Below are positions 43,802 through 53,123 of a DNA stretch of 64,000 nucleotides, piece by piece. How positions within the stretch are numbered: position 1 is the stretch's first letter; each line of letters opens with the position of its first letter. The position numbers and the translations under genes are program-made. The DNA is taken from positions 806,001 to 870,000 of the forward strand of contig NIOB01000001.1 in NCBI GenBank assembly GCA_002189105.1. Direction: 5' to 3'. The notes beneath the pieces are model-generated. The model was not told the origin of the DNA, did no database searches, and was given only the letters and a program-made list of their open reading frames with translations. This DNA comes from Saccharibacillus soli (lineage in GTDB: Bacteria > Bacillota > Bacilli > Paenibacillales > Paenibacillaceae).

Positions 43802-44547
43802 CCCTGCTGGATGTCGCAGCTTCCGAACCGGAAGTATGCGAGATGACGCGTAAGATCATTATTGTCAGTCCGTTTCCCGGACGTATGCACGAACTGATGC
43901 GCACGCTTATGGAGGCCTGCTTCGACGTGCTGGTCTTCCACCGCTGGGAACATTCTGAAGCAGGGACGCTTCAGGCCGATTTGTTGATCTTCGATGTCAG
44001 CGGTTCGCAGGATGAAGATCCGGTCGGTGCATTCCGGGAGAATATGCACCCGGTACACGCGGCAGTGCCTACGCTGTTCCTGGTGGATGAGCGGATGCTG
44101 CACGATCAGCGAATCGGAGGACATGAGGAGCTGCTGGTCTGGCCGGCGCGTCCGCAGGAAGGCCTGCATCATGTGCGTCGTATTCTTCGCAGCGTAACTT
44201 CACGCGAGCTGGACCCGGCAGTTCCTGCCGATGTTGAGGCCGCGCGTGACCAGTTGATCTTCAAGGATCTGCGGATCGATCTGCGCCGCATGACTGTATA
44301 TCGCGGCGGCGCAAGGATCGACCTCACCAAGACGGAATACGAACTGCTTCAGCAGTTGATTGAAGCTCGCGGAGCCGTACGCACACGCGAAGATTTGCTA
44401 AACCGTGTCTGGGGAACGCAATATTTTGGCGGCAGCAACGTTGTTGATGTACATGTGAAGAGTCTGCGTAAAAAGCTGGGCGATAGTGCTGGTCAGCCGC
44501 TCTATGTAGCGACGGTGCGCGGGGTAGGCTATCGTCTGGCGGATTGA
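43777..44547 (+). CDS. Orphan OmpR-type winged-helix regulator with atypical receiver
   Basis: About 256 residues. The C-terminal ~100 residues are a clear OmpR/PhoB winged helix (DLRIDLRRMTVYRGG, LTKTEYELLQQLIEARGAVRTREDLLNRVWG, VDVHVKSLRKKLGD, VATVRGVGYRL). The N-terminal part folds like a receiver (KIIIVSPFPGR, DLLIFDVSGS, PTLFLVDERM, ELLVWPARP). It lacks the acidic pair after strand 1 and the conserved Lys of strand 5, so normal phosphorylation is doubtful. No histidine kinase is adjacent. The start is uncertain: GTG 43777 has AAGGAG ten bases upstream but overlaps perR by 25 bases; ATG 43798 overlaps the perR stop as ATGA. It is probably cotranscribed with perR. Confidence 0.85.
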   Translation: MQNQTQEMTLLDVAASEPEVCEMTRKIIIVSPFPGRMHELMRTLMEACFDVLVFHRWEHSEAGTLQADLLIFDVSGSQDEDPVGAFRENMHPVHAAVPTLFLVDERMLHDQRIGGHEELLVWPARPQEGLHHVRRILRSVTSRELDPAVPADVEAARDQLIFKDLRIDLRRMTVYRGGARIDLTKTEYELLQQLIEARGAVRTREDLLNRVWGTQYFGGSNVVDVHVKSLRKKLGDSAGQPLYVATVRGVGYRLAD

Positions 44548-44620
44548 CTATTCAGCTTGAGAATGGACAATAGCCCCAAGCGTTATTCCAATCTTGCGCA
44601 GCGTAACTTTGTCCCACGTA

Positions 44621-44660
44621 AAAAGAGGAGCCGCATCCAGTCTGCGGCTCCTCTTTTTTG
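44621..44660 (+). terminator. Terminator of the perR operon
   Basis: AAAAGAGGAGCCGCA-TCCAGTC-TGCGGCTCCTCTTTT, a perfect 15-bp stem ending in T residues. Confidence 0.92.
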
Positions 44661-44760
44661 TCTTGGTTTCCTCTTCACCGCACCTTCACAGGATCTTCAC
44701 CAAAGCCTTATGCAGTGCTCATGATCGAACTTTTGGGAAGATGATAGAATTCAGTTATTC

Positions 44761-44791
44761 ATTTAGATAAGGTCTAAATTCAATTCTAAAT
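44761..44791 (+). promoter_or_regulatory. Candidate PerR operator region upstream of katA
   Basis: ATTTAGA-TAAGG-TCTAAAT (44761-44779) is a perfect 7-bp dyad, followed by ATTCTAAAT (44783-44791), which matches the right half of the box before perR. A possible promoter TTGGGA-17-TATTCA lies just upstream. The site-to-regulator link is inference from the shared half-site. Confidence 0.5.
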
Positions 44792-44835
44792 CAAGAACAT
44801 GAAGGGCTATCGCCAACACGAAAGGAAGATCGAAG

Positions 44836-46293
44836 ATGAACAATGACCAAATGACGACCAATCAGGGAGCGCCGGTAGGCGACAATCAAAATTCCAGAAC
44901 GGCAGGCCGCCGGGGTCCTGCACTGCTTGAAGATTATCACCTGCTGGAGAAACTGGCTCATTTTGACCGTGAACGTATTCCTGAACGTGTGGTTCATGCT
45001 CGCGGCGCCGGAGCACATGGTGTATTCAAGGCCGAATCCAGCATGTCGGCCTATACACGTGCAGCTTTTCTTCAGGAGCCGGGGCTGGAGACACCTGTGT
45101 TTGTACGTTTCTCCACCGTCATCCATGGTACCGGTTCGCCGGAGACGGCACGCGATCCACGCGGTTTTGCCGTGAAGTTTTATACAGAAGAAGGCAATTA
45201 TGATCTGGTCGGCAATCATCTGCCTGTCTTTTTCATTCGGGATGCCATTAAGTTCCCTGATATGGTTCATTCCCTGAAGCCCGATCCCCAGTCCAATCGT
45301 CAGGAACCCAGACGCTACTGGGATTTCATGACACGAACACCGGAATCAACGCATATGATGACTTGGTTATTCTCCGATCATGGCACTCCCGCCAATTACC
45401 GGGAGATGGACGGGTTCGGCGTTCATGCTTTTAAATGGGTGAACCAAGAGGGACGTGTCGTATACGTCAAATACAAGTGGGAGTCGATGCAGGGGGTACG
45501 CACGCTAAGCGCCGCAGAAGCTCGTGAAGTGCAAGGTGATGACTTCAACCATGCGACGCGCGATCTTTTTGACCGCATTGAAGAGGGGGATTTCCCGCAG
45601 TGGACGCTAAAGGTCCAGATTCTTGACCCTCAGCATATGGATGATTATGCGTTTGACCCGCTTGATCCAACCAAAGTCTGGCCGGAAGAACACTTCCCAT
45701 TCCATACGGTCGGCACGATGACGCTCAATCGCAACCCGCAGAATTTCTTCGCGGAAGTGGAGCAGTCTGCTTTCTCGCCAAGCGCCCTGGTTCCAGGGAT
45801 TGAACCCTCGGAAGACAAGCTGCTTCAGGGTCGTCTATTCTCTTACCCGGACACACAGCGTTATCGTCTTGGCGCCAACTATTTACAGCTTCCCATCAAC
45901 TGCCCCTATGCGCCGGTGCGCAACCATCAGCAGGATGGGGCCATGAATATGCGTACCGTACATCCAGCTGCCAATTATGAGCCAAGCAGCCACGAATCCA
46001 GCCCAGTCGAAGATCCCGCTTATCGGGATTCAGAAGCGCCATTGGAAGGTCAAGTGACTCGGCAGCGCATCGCCAAGACCGACGATTTCTCACAGGCGGG
46101 CGATCAATATCGCTCTTACACGGATCAACAGCGCCAGAATTTGCTGGCCAATCTGGTTAATGATCTTCGTCAGGTGAATGAAGATATTCAAATGCGAGCC
46201 ATCTGCAACTTCATCCGTGCCGACCGAAACTATGGCATTTCGCTGGCGCAGGGTCTGGGCGTTGACATTTCCGGCTTCATGGGCGGCCGCTGA
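44836..46293 (+). CDS. katA: Heme catalase (monofunctional, small-subunit clade)
   Basis: Converts hydrogen peroxide to water and oxygen. The 485-residue product is typical of small-subunit catalases. The active-site His is in RVVHARGAGAHGVF (~residue 54), the Asn in YDLVGNHLPVFFIRDA, and the proximal heme Tyr in GRLFSYPDTQRYRLGANYLQLPINCP. AAGGAAG precedes the ATG. It is alone in its unit, downstream of the perR pair, with a PerR-like operator region before it. No terminator is evident in the short gap to the convergent STAS-like gene. Confidence 0.96.
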   Translation: MNNDQMTTNQGAPVGDNQNSRTAGRRGPALLEDYHLLEKLAHFDRERIPERVVHARGAGAHGVFKAESSMSAYTRAAFLQEPGLETPVFVRFSTVIHGTGSPETARDPRGFAVKFYTEEGNYDLVGNHLPVFFIRDAIKFPDMVHSLKPDPQSNRQEPRRYWDFMTRTPESTHMMTWLFSDHGTPANYREMDGFGVHAFKWVNQEGRVVYVKYKWESMQGVRTLSAAEAREVQGDDFNHATRDLFDRIEEGDFPQWTLKVQILDPQHMDDYAFDPLDPTKVWPEEHFPFHTVGTMTLNRNPQNFFAEVEQSAFSPSALVPGIEPSEDKLLQGRLFSYPDTQRYRLGANYLQLPINCPYAPVRNHQQDGAMNMRTVHPAANYEPSSHESSPVEDPAYRDSEAPLEGQVTRQRIAKTDDFSQAGDQYRSYTDQQRQNLLANLVNDLRQVNEDIQMRAICNFIRADRNYGISLAQGLGVDISGFMGGR

Positions 46294-46325
46294 TGTGTAA
46301 TCTTCCTTTTCCAACTCGGTATTCG

Positions 46326-46676
46326 TTATTGGGTGATAATCTCGGTATCCATTAATCCAGCTTCACGTGCTGCGCTGGCTAATTGCATCTTCATGATGGT
46401 CTGTGAAGCGCTGATGATAAAGATCACTTTGCTGAATCCTGTTTCCTTGTAGCCAACAAAGGCACTTTTCAGCTTCTGAATCTCATGGAGGCGCAGCAGA
46501 TTCATTTCGCGGCAATCCACCTCCAGCGTATAAGCGGATGCGTCGATCGCAGAGGTGATCTTGTTGTAATCCCGGATGAAGTTCTGATAATCTTCTGGCG
46601 TAAAGCTTCCGCTGATCCGCATATCGATCTTCTTCGCTGCTGCATAGGATTGAATGGTATAAGGAGTGGGTGCCAT
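46326..46676 (-). CDS. STAS-like small protein
   Basis: A 116-residue soluble alpha/beta protein. The succession KKIDMRISGSFTPEDYQNFIRDYNKI, YTLEVDCREMNLL and FSKVIFIISASQTIMKMQLASAAREAG resembles a STAS/anti-sigma-antagonist-type fold, with a strand-helix alternation but no DSSGLG-type phosphorylation motif. The function is unknown. ATG 46676 follows GCAGGAG; the frame upstream to 46730 lacks a ribosome binding site. It converges on katA. Confidence 0.65.
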   Translation of the reverse strand: MAPTPYTIQSYAAAKKIDMRISGSFTPEDYQNFIRDYNKITSAIDASAYTLEVDCREMNLLRLHEIQKLKSAFVGYKETGFSKVIFIISASQTIMKMQLASAAREAGLMDTEIITQ

Positions 46677-46877
46677 GATCGATCTCCTGCCTTTCCGAGT
46701 GTTTTGCTGTAGTTTTTGTGGATGGTTCACTCTATTTTACCTCCTTTTCAAACAAGCCGATACTCATTATCCAGAGATTATGCAAATGATTCCCGGCTGT
46801 TTGTTCCAATTGGCGCAAGCGGGCTGTGTAGGGTAAAATGGGAGAGATAACGAAAAGGGAAAGTAGGGACCCATACC

Positions 46878-48719
46878 ATGACCTATCGCAGCATGCAGGA
46901 ATGTATTGCCGATCTGGAGAACGCTGGACATCTGATTCGGATTACGGAAGAAGTTGATCCAGAGCTGGAGATGGCGGCTATCCATCTGAAGGTGTTCGAG
47001 GCAGGCGGACCGGCACTGTATTTTGAAAAAGTAAAAGGTTCTCGATACGGCGCCGTGTCCAACCTGTTCGGGACGATTGAGCGCAGCAAATATATATTCC
47101 GCAATACGTGGGAATCGACCCAGGAAGTCATTGGCCTGCGCAACGAACCGATGAAGGCACTCAAGCAGCCGATTCGTTACGCTGGAACAGGCTTGTCTGC
47201 ACGCCGCGCGCTGCCGATCAAGAAGACCGGTCTGCCCGCTGATTTTGAGGAGATCCGCATCTCGGACCTTCCCATGATTAAGAGCTGGCCGAATGATGGG
47301 GGCGCCTTCGTCACTCTGCCTCAGGTGTACAGCGAGGACCCGGAGAAGCCGGGAATCATGAACGCCAATCTGGGGATGTACCGGATTCAATTAAGCGGTA
47401 ATGATTATGTACAGGATCAAGAGATTGGGGTGCATTATCAGATCCATCGGGGCATTGGCGTTCATCAGTCGAAGGCCGCCAAACGCGGAGAGCCGCTCAA
47501 GGTCAGCTGCTTTATCGGCGGCCCCCCTGCACATACGCTCTCGGCGGTGATGCCGCTTCCGGAAGGCCTCAGCGAGCTGACCTTCGCCGGTCTGCTGTCG
47601 GGGCGGCATTTCCGCTACAGCTATGTGGACGGCTTCTGTGTAAGCCATGACGCTGACTTTGTGATTACGGGCGAGATCTATCCGAATGAAACAAAGCCGG
47701 AAGGACCATTTGGTGACCATCTGGGCTATTACAGCCTGGTGCATGATTTCCCCGTAATGCGGGTGCATAAAGTATATGCCAAGAAGAATGCCGTTTATCC
47801 GTTTACGGTCGTAGGGCGTCCGCCGCAGGAAGATACAGCATTTGGAGCACTCATCCATGAGTTGACCGGTGGTGCGGTGCAGCAGGAGATTCCCGGCGTC
47901 AAGGAAGTTCACGCCGTAGACGCGGCAGGTGTCCATCCGCTGCTGCTTGCCGTGGGCAGCGAACGGTATACCCCGTATCAAGCCGTCAAGCGTCCGGCAG
48001 AGATTCTGACCATTGCCAACCGGATTCTGGGCACCGGACAGCTGAGTCTGGCCAAGTACCTGTTTATCACCGCCGAGGATGATGTTCCTGTCAATGCACA
48101 TGACATTCAGGCCTTATTCCATCATGTGCTGGAACGGATTGATTTGCAGCGCGATCTGCATTTCCAGACGAATACAACGATCGATACGCTGGATTATTCC
48201 GGTACAGGTCTGAACAGCGGCAGCAAAGTGATCTTCGCCGCCGTTGGGAAGCCGATTCGCAGGTTGGCACCCGAGGTGCCTGCCGCACTAGCCGAACTGC
48301 CCGGTGGCTTTGGCCGTCCAGTGATGGCCATGCCGGGTGTTGCCCTGCTGCAAGCGCCAGCGTTTACCGACTATGCTTCAGCCGAAGCACAGATCTCGGA
48401 ATTGGCTGAGGTCATCGCGTCGCGTGGACCGCTGGAAGATTGCCCGATGATTGTACTCTGTGACGATTCCGAATTTATGGGAGCGTCGTTCGATAACTTC
48501 CTCTGGGCGGGCTTCACCCGCAGCAATCCTTCGCATGATCTGCACGGCGTGCATACAACGTTCCAGCATAAGCATTGGGGCTGCGATAATGTCATCATGG
48601 ACGCAAGGGTGAAGCCGCATCAGGCGCCGCCGCTGGTCCCTGATCCGCAGGTTGCTGTACAAATCGAACGGGTCTTCTCACCGAGCGGAAGCCTGGGAAT
48701 CCTTCGCGGGATGCGTTGA
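46878..48719 (+). CDS. UbiD-family prenylated-FMN decarboxylase
   Basis: A 613-residue UbiD-type enzyme; these use prenylated FMN, made by UbiX, to decarboxylate aromatic or unsaturated acids. Family features: the N-terminal LENAGHLIRITEEVDPELEMAAI, the GIGVHQSKA region, and the catalytic block GEIYPNETKPEGPFGDHLGYYS, with the conserved Glu/Asp residues. It is ~120 residues longer than E. coli UbiD, as in the long subgroup that includes the menaquinone futalosine-pathway enzyme MqnL; whether it belongs there cannot be told. No ubiX-like gene is adjacent. The ribosome binding site is poor. A terminator follows at 48832. Confidence 0.88.
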   Translation: MTYRSMQECIADLENAGHLIRITEEVDPELEMAAIHLKVFEAGGPALYFEKVKGSRYGAVSNLFGTIERSKYIFRNTWESTQEVIGLRNEPMKALKQPIRYAGTGLSARRALPIKKTGLPADFEEIRISDLPMIKSWPNDGGAFVTLPQVYSEDPEKPGIMNANLGMYRIQLSGNDYVQDQEIGVHYQIHRGIGVHQSKAAKRGEPLKVSCFIGGPPAHTLSAVMPLPEGLSELTFAGLLSGRHFRYSYVDGFCVSHDADFVITGEIYPNETKPEGPFGDHLGYYSLVHDFPVMRVHKVYAKKNAVYPFTVVGRPPQEDTAFGALIHELTGGAVQQEIPGVKEVHAVDAAGVHPLLLAVGSERYTPYQAVKRPAEILTIANRILGTGQLSLAKYLFITAEDDVPVNAHDIQALFHHVLERIDLQRDLHFQTNTTIDTLDYSGTGLNSGSKVIFAAVGKPIRRLAPEVPAALAELPGGFGRPVMAMPGVALLQAPAFTDYASAEAQISELAEVIASRGPLEDCPMIVLCDDSEFMGASFDNFLWAGFTRSNPSHDLHGVHTTFQHKHWGCDNVIMDARVKPHQAPPLVPDPQVAVQIERVFSPSGSLGILRGMR

Positions 48720-48831
48720 TTCCGAACATTCTCGGGATGGGCTGGACGAGCCTGTAGCTCCAGGAGTCTTTAGGCCAAGTTAATCGCATAGGGGTTTGAT
48801 CTCTGCTGATTTGTTCAAGGATTAGATTTAT

Positions 48832-48873
48832 AAGCATCTGCTGCAACCTTTCGGGGGCAGCAGATGCTTTTTG
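48832..48873 (+). terminator. Terminator after the UbiD-family gene
   Basis: AAGCATCTGCTGC and GCAGCAGATGCTT flank a short loop and end in TTTTTG. The ~110 bases between the UbiD stop and this hairpin hold nothing I can name. Confidence 0.9.
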
Positions 48874-48903
48874 TTTATCGGGAGTTAGAGCCGCATTGTT
48901 TTC

Positions 48904-48921
48904 TTCTATATACGTATAGAA
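48904..48921. promoter_or_regulatory. Inverted repeat upstream of the flavin/transport cluster
   Basis: TTCTATA-TACG-TATAGAA is a perfect 7-4-7 dyad, about 125 bases before the monooxygenase start. Nearer the gene, CTATCGGAATT (around 48998) resembles the TATTGGAATT-type core remembered for CymR sulfur-regulator sites. Either could be an operator; neither is proven. Confidence 0.4.
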
Positions 48922-49047
48922 AATGTCTATTAACCGAACGATTGACCCCGGCATAAAGGGGATGGTAAGCTTCATCACAACCCGAAAACATACAAAATCT
49001 ATCGGAATTGAAAGTTTAATTTTGAGGAGAAGAGAGGCGGAGAGAAA

Positions 49048-50412
49048 ATGACCACAGGAACCCACAAACGCGGCTTGAAATTTGGAGCTATCATTCATGG
49101 AGTAGGCGGAAGCGTAACCGGCTGGAGACACCCGGAGGTGCTGAGTGACGCCAGCGTCAACTTTGAATTCTACAAACGTCAGGCGCAGACAGCGGAAGAA
49201 GGCAAGTTCGATCTGGTGTTTATCGCTGATGGCCTCTATATCAATGAAAAGTCGATTCCTCATTTTCTGAACCGCTTCGAACCGCTGACTATTCTGTCTG
49301 CGCTGGCTGCCGTAACTTCGAAGATTGGGCTGGTGGGTACGCTGTCCACTTCGTACAGCGAGCCATTTACGGTAGCCCGCCAATTCGCTTCGCTGGACAA
49401 GATTAGCGGGGGTCGTGCCGGATGGAATGTAGTCACTTCACCGCTGGAGGGGACGGCTCGCAATCATATCATTCGTACTCATCCTGCTCATGCCGAACGT
49501 TACAAGATCGCGGAAGAACACCTGAATGTGGTACGCGGTCTGTGGGATTCCTGGGAAGATGACGCGTTTGTACGGGACAAAGAAACGGGCGTCTTCTTCG
49601 ATCCGGACAAGCTGCATCGTCTGAACCACCAGGGAACCTACTTCTCGGTGGAAGGCCCGCTGAATATTGATCGCTCCAAACAGGGACAGCCGGTGGTCTT
49701 CCAGGCGGGTTCATCCGAAGACGGCAAGTCCTTGGCAGCACGTTCGGCAGATGCGGTATTTACCGGTCATGAACGTCTCGAAGACGCTCAAGCTTTTTAC
49801 CGGGATGTCAAACGTCAGGCAGTCGAACAGGGGCGGAGTCCTGAAGATCTTGCCATCCTACCAGGCATCAACCCCATTGTTGGCGCGACTCGTGAGGAAG
49901 CGGAAGCCAAATATGAAGAGATCGCTTCGCTGGTCACCATTGAGAAGGCACTGGAATACCTGGGTCGTTTCTTCGATCATCATGACTTTTCACAGTATCC
50001 ACTGGATGAGGCCTTCCCTGATCTGGGGGATCTGGGCAGCAATGCGTTCAAGAGCGGCACAGACAAGATCAAACGTGATGCCAAAGAGCAGGGTCTGACC
50101 CTGCGGCAGGTTGCACTGCGTTCCGCTACGCCCAAGACCCACTTCATTGGGACGCCGGAAGACGTCGCGGATCGGATTCAGGAATGGTTTGAAAACGAGG
50201 CAGCGGACGGATTTATCGTGCATACGGACATTCCGACTCAGCTGCGAACCTTTGTGGATACGGTGATTCCGATTCTCCAACAGCGCGGGCTGTACCGACT
50301 CGATTATGAAGCGGATACACTGCGAGGCAACCTGGGCGTACCGATTCCGGAGAATCGGTATACCGCAGAGCGTCGGGAACGGCTTTCGACTGAAGAGGCC
50401 GCAGTAAACTGA
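49048..50412 (+). CDS. FMN-dependent monooxygenase of the NtaA/SnaA/DszA type
   Basis: A 454-residue luciferase-like (LLM) monooxygenase that needs reduced FMN from a partner reductase. Family motifs: [13 protein letters not shown] near the N terminus, [71 protein letters not shown], and [26 protein letters not shown]. Relatives oxidise nitrilotriacetate, dibenzothiophene sulfone or other sulfur and nitrogen compounds. It heads a same-strand run with a dipeptide-type importer, an SsuE-like FMN reductase and a second LLM enzyme, which suggests uptake and oxidation of an organosulfur or similar compound. The exact substrate is unknown. Confidence 0.9.
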   Translation: MTTGTHKRGLKFGAIIHGVGGSVTGWRHPEVLSDASVNFEFYKRQAQTAEEGKFDLVFIADGLYINEKSIPHFLNRFEPLTILSALAAVTSKIGLVGTLSTSYSEPFTVARQFASLDKISGGRAGWNVVTSPLEGTARNHIIRTHPAHAERYKIAEEHLNVVRGLWDSWEDDAFVRDKETGVFFDPDKLHRLNHQGTYFSVEGPLNIDRSKQGQPVVFQAGSSEDGKSLAARSADAVFTGHERLEDAQAFYRDVKRQAVEQGRSPEDLAILPGINPIVGATREEAEAKYEEIASLVTIEKALEYLGRFFDHHDFSQYPLDEAFPDLGDLGSNAFKSGTDKIKRDAKEQGLTLRQVALRSATPKTHFIGTPEDVADRIQEWFENEAADGFIVHTDIPTQLRTFVDTVIPILQQRGLYRLDYEADTLRGNLGVPIPENRYTAERRERLSTEEAAVN

Positions 50413-50518
50413 TGGGATGATGGGCAGGCGCAGGCCGTTACCTCTGCTTGGCCTGCCTGACTCCAGTCAGCAACAGAATCAGATTCCAACGACGACAGAC
50501 AGAGGGGGCCGAGTAGAG

Positions 50519-52168
50519 ATGAAGAGAAGATTCAATTGGAACTTCGCGGTTGGTGCGTTTGCACTGGCATTGACGACGGTATTAGCGGGCTGTGGGTCGT
50601 CGGGAAACGGCGGGTCATCTGCTCAGGCGGCAGCAGGAACCAGCGAGACGTCCACACCTGTTCAGGGCGGCGAACTGACGTATGCGCTGGCGACTTCGCC
50701 GGATACGCTTGACCCTCGCCGCAGCGGCCTGGCCGTATCGGTTCGGGTATTCGGTGCCCTGTATGACACGCTGCTGATCCGCAAGGCGGATGGCTCACTG
50801 GGACCTTCGCTGGCGAAGGAATGGAAAGCGTCCGCAGATGGTCTGAGCTACACGCTCAAACTGAGGAACGACGTCAAGTTTCAGGATGGGACACCGTTCA
50901 ACGCTGAAGCCGTCAAGTTTAATTTTGACAGTATCATCGATCCGGAGACCAAGGCCGCCAATGCGTTAGCACTGCTGCGTCCTTATAAGTCCTCGGAAGT
51001 GGTGGATGAATATACAATCAAGCTCAATTTGGAAAAACCTTCAGAGGCTTTTCTTGGCAATCTGAGCCAAGGGATGCTGAGTATCGTTTCCCCAACAGCC
51101 GCGAAGAAGGCAGGCGAAGACTTTGGCAAAAATCCAGTCGGCACCGGCCCGTTCAAGTTCGTCAGCTGGACGGAAAATGCGGAGATCAAGTTGGCACGCA
51201 ATCCCGATTATGCCTGGGGAAGCGGTAAAGCCGCCAATACCGGAGCTGCTCATCTGGACGGCTTGACCTTCAAGATCGTACCGGAGGAAGCAACGCGAAT
51301 TGGCGGTGTGCAGAGCGGCCAGGTTCTGGCAGCAGAGACCGTACCGCCCCAGAACGTCGTCGCGCTCAAAAATGATCCCAACGCCCAACTGCTTCAGACC
51401 AATACGATCGGGTTTCCGTATACGCTCTTTTTCAATCTGGAACATAAGCCCTGGAATGAATTAAAAGCACGCCAGGCGGTGCAGTACGCGGTAGATATTG
51501 ACTCGATTGTCAAGACGCTATATCTGGGCACGTATGAGCGAGCCTGGTCATCGATCACGCCGGGAATTCTCGGCTACGACAAATCGCTGGAAGGACAGAC
51601 GAAGCCGGATCTGGCCAAAGCCAACGCACTTCTGGATGAGCTGGGCTGGGTCAAGGGGGCAGATGGCATCCGGGTGAAAGACGGTCAGAAGCTGAAGCTG
51701 CATTATGTGGACGGCTCACCGAACCGGGAAAAGCGTAATGATATTGCCGCCATGATCCGCGAGCAGCTCAAGGCGATTGGCATCGAGACTGAGGTGGAGA
51801 TTACTCAGGACGTGGCGACGGTCGTTTACCAGAATTGGGATTACGATCTGTACGGCAACAGTCAGGTGAACTCCGATCCGAATGGGTTAGTCTCGTTCTA
51901 TCATTCGACGAAGGAAGGGGAACGCCGCACATTGTCCGGGTTGTCCGATCCGCAGGTTGATGAATGGCTGGATCAGGGAGCTGTAGAGAAGGATGAAGCC
52001 AAGCGAGCGGAATTGTATCAAAAGGTACAGCAGTATATCCACGACCAGGCGCTGATTCTGCCGATCTATGTGTTCCCGTATACAGTAGCCGCCTCCAAGT
52101 CCGTGGAAGGACTAAAGTTTGATCCTTTTGGTTATCCCGTCTTTAACGATGTTTTTTTGAATAAATGA
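50519..52168 (+). CDS. ABC transporter substrate-binding lipoprotein (SBP family 5)
   Basis: A 549-residue extracytoplasmic binding protein of the dipeptide/nickel/oligopeptide class. It has a lipoprotein signal peptide ending LAGCGSSG (lipidated Cys ~23), a Gly/Ser/Ala spacer, and the family-5 signature GSLGPSLAKEWKASADGLSYTLKLRNDVKFQDGTPFNAEAVKFNFD. The start is ATG 50519, nine bases after AGAGGGGG; the frame upstream is not homologous. The two permeases and the fused ATPase follow, giving a complete importer. Its position after an LLM monooxygenase suggests it delivers that enzyme's substrate. Confidence 0.92.
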   Translation: MKRRFNWNFAVGAFALALTTVLAGCGSSGNGGSSAQAAAGTSETSTPVQGGELTYALATSPDTLDPRRSGLAVSVRVFGALYDTLLIRKADGSLGPSLAKEWKASADGLSYTLKLRNDVKFQDGTPFNAEAVKFNFDSIIDPETKAANALALLRPYKSSEVVDEYTIKLNLEKPSEAFLGNLSQGMLSIVSPTAAKKAGEDFGKNPVGTGPFKFVSWTENAEIKLARNPDYAWGSGKAANTGAAHLDGLTFKIVPEEATRIGGVQSGQVLAAETVPPQNVVALKNDPNAQLLQTNTIGFPYTLFFNLEHKPWNELKARQAVQYAVDIDSIVKTLYLGTYERAWSSITPGILGYDKSLEGQTKPDLAKANALLDELGWVKGADGIRVKDGQKLKLHYVDGSPNREKRNDIAAMIREQLKAIGIETEVEITQDVATVVYQNWDYDLYGNSQVNSDPNGLVSFYHSTKEGERRTLSGLSDPQVDEWLDQGAVEKDEAKRAELYQKVQQYIHDQALILPIYVFPYTVAASKSVEGLKFDPFGYPVFNDVFLNK

Positions 52169-52190
52169 TCGGCTGAAAGGAGGAAAGACC

Positions 52191-53123
52191 ATGCTTCAAA
52201 CCGTTATCGCCCGGCTGGTCAGTTCGCTGCTGGTCATTGTGGGTTCACTGGCGCTGGTGTTCTGCATCTTCTATCTGCTGCCGGGCGACCCGGTGCTGTC
52301 GATGGTCGATCCGACTTCGGTCAGTCCGGAAGTGATCGAAAATCTGCGGCACCAGCTGGGGCTGGATCGTCCATTCCATGAACGGCTTCTGACCTATTTT
52401 GGCGATATGCTGACAGGAGACTTCGGCCGTTCATTGGTGGGTTCCGATCCTGTACTGCCCAAGATCCTGGAGCAGGTTCCATCTACGCTGCTTCTTACCG
52501 CAGCCAGCGCGCTGGTTGCGGTAGTCGTTGGCGTCACGCTTGGAGTGCTATCGGCGGTTCGCAAGGGCGGTATGATCGATCTGATCGCCCGCATCGTGGG
52601 GCTGTTCGGGATCTCAATGCCTACGTTCTGGTCAGGGATACTGCTGATTCTGATCTTCTCTGTACAGCTCAGATGGCTGCCTTCCATGGGATCAGAAGGG
52701 TGGCAGACGTTGATTCTACCGTCGCTTGCCCTTGGGTTTGTCGGAGCCGGTTCGATTGTGCGAATGGTGCGAGGCAGCATGTTGGATGTGCTGAATGAAC
52801 CTTTTATCACCACGCTGCGGGCCAAAGGGCTGCGTGAACCGCTCATCCAGTACAAACATGCGCTGCGCAGCGCCCTAATCCCGGCCATCACACTGATCGG
52901 CATGCAGATCGGCGACATGCTCGCTGGAACGGTTATCATCGAAACGGTCTTCTCCCGTCAGGGAATCGGCCGTATCCTGGCGGATTCCATTATGGCCAAA
53001 GACCTCCCGGTGGTGCAGGGAATCGTCTTCTTCACCGCAATCGTCTATGTAGGCATCAACCTGCTGGTCGATCTGTCCTATGCAGTCATCGATCCCAGAA
53101 TTCGGCGGAAAGGAGCGAGATGA
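52191..53123 (+). CDS. ABC importer permease (DppB-like)
   Basis: A 310-residue inner-membrane permease with about six helices. The DppB-type N terminus has FCIFYLLPGDPVLSMVDP and the RHQLGLDRPFHERLLTYFGDMLTGDFGRSL segment. The EAA-type loop that contacts the ATPase is around RGSMLDVLNEPFITTLRAKGLREPLIQYKHALRSALIP. AAGGAGG precedes the ATG. Its stop overlaps the start of the next permease. Confidence 0.93.
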   Translation: MLQTVIARLVSSLLVIVGSLALVFCIFYLLPGDPVLSMVDPTSVSPEVIENLRHQLGLDRPFHERLLTYFGDMLTGDFGRSLVGSDPVLPKILEQVPSTLLLTAASALVAVVVGVTLGVLSAVRKGGMIDLIARIVGLFGISMPTFWSGILLILIFSVQLRWLPSMGSEGWQTLILPSLALGFVGAGSIVRMVRGSMLDVLNEPFITTLRAKGLREPLIQYKHALRSALIPAITLIGMQIGDMLAGTVIIETVFSRQGIGRILADSIMAKDLPVVQGIVFFTAIVYVGINLLVDLSYAVIDPRIRRKGAR

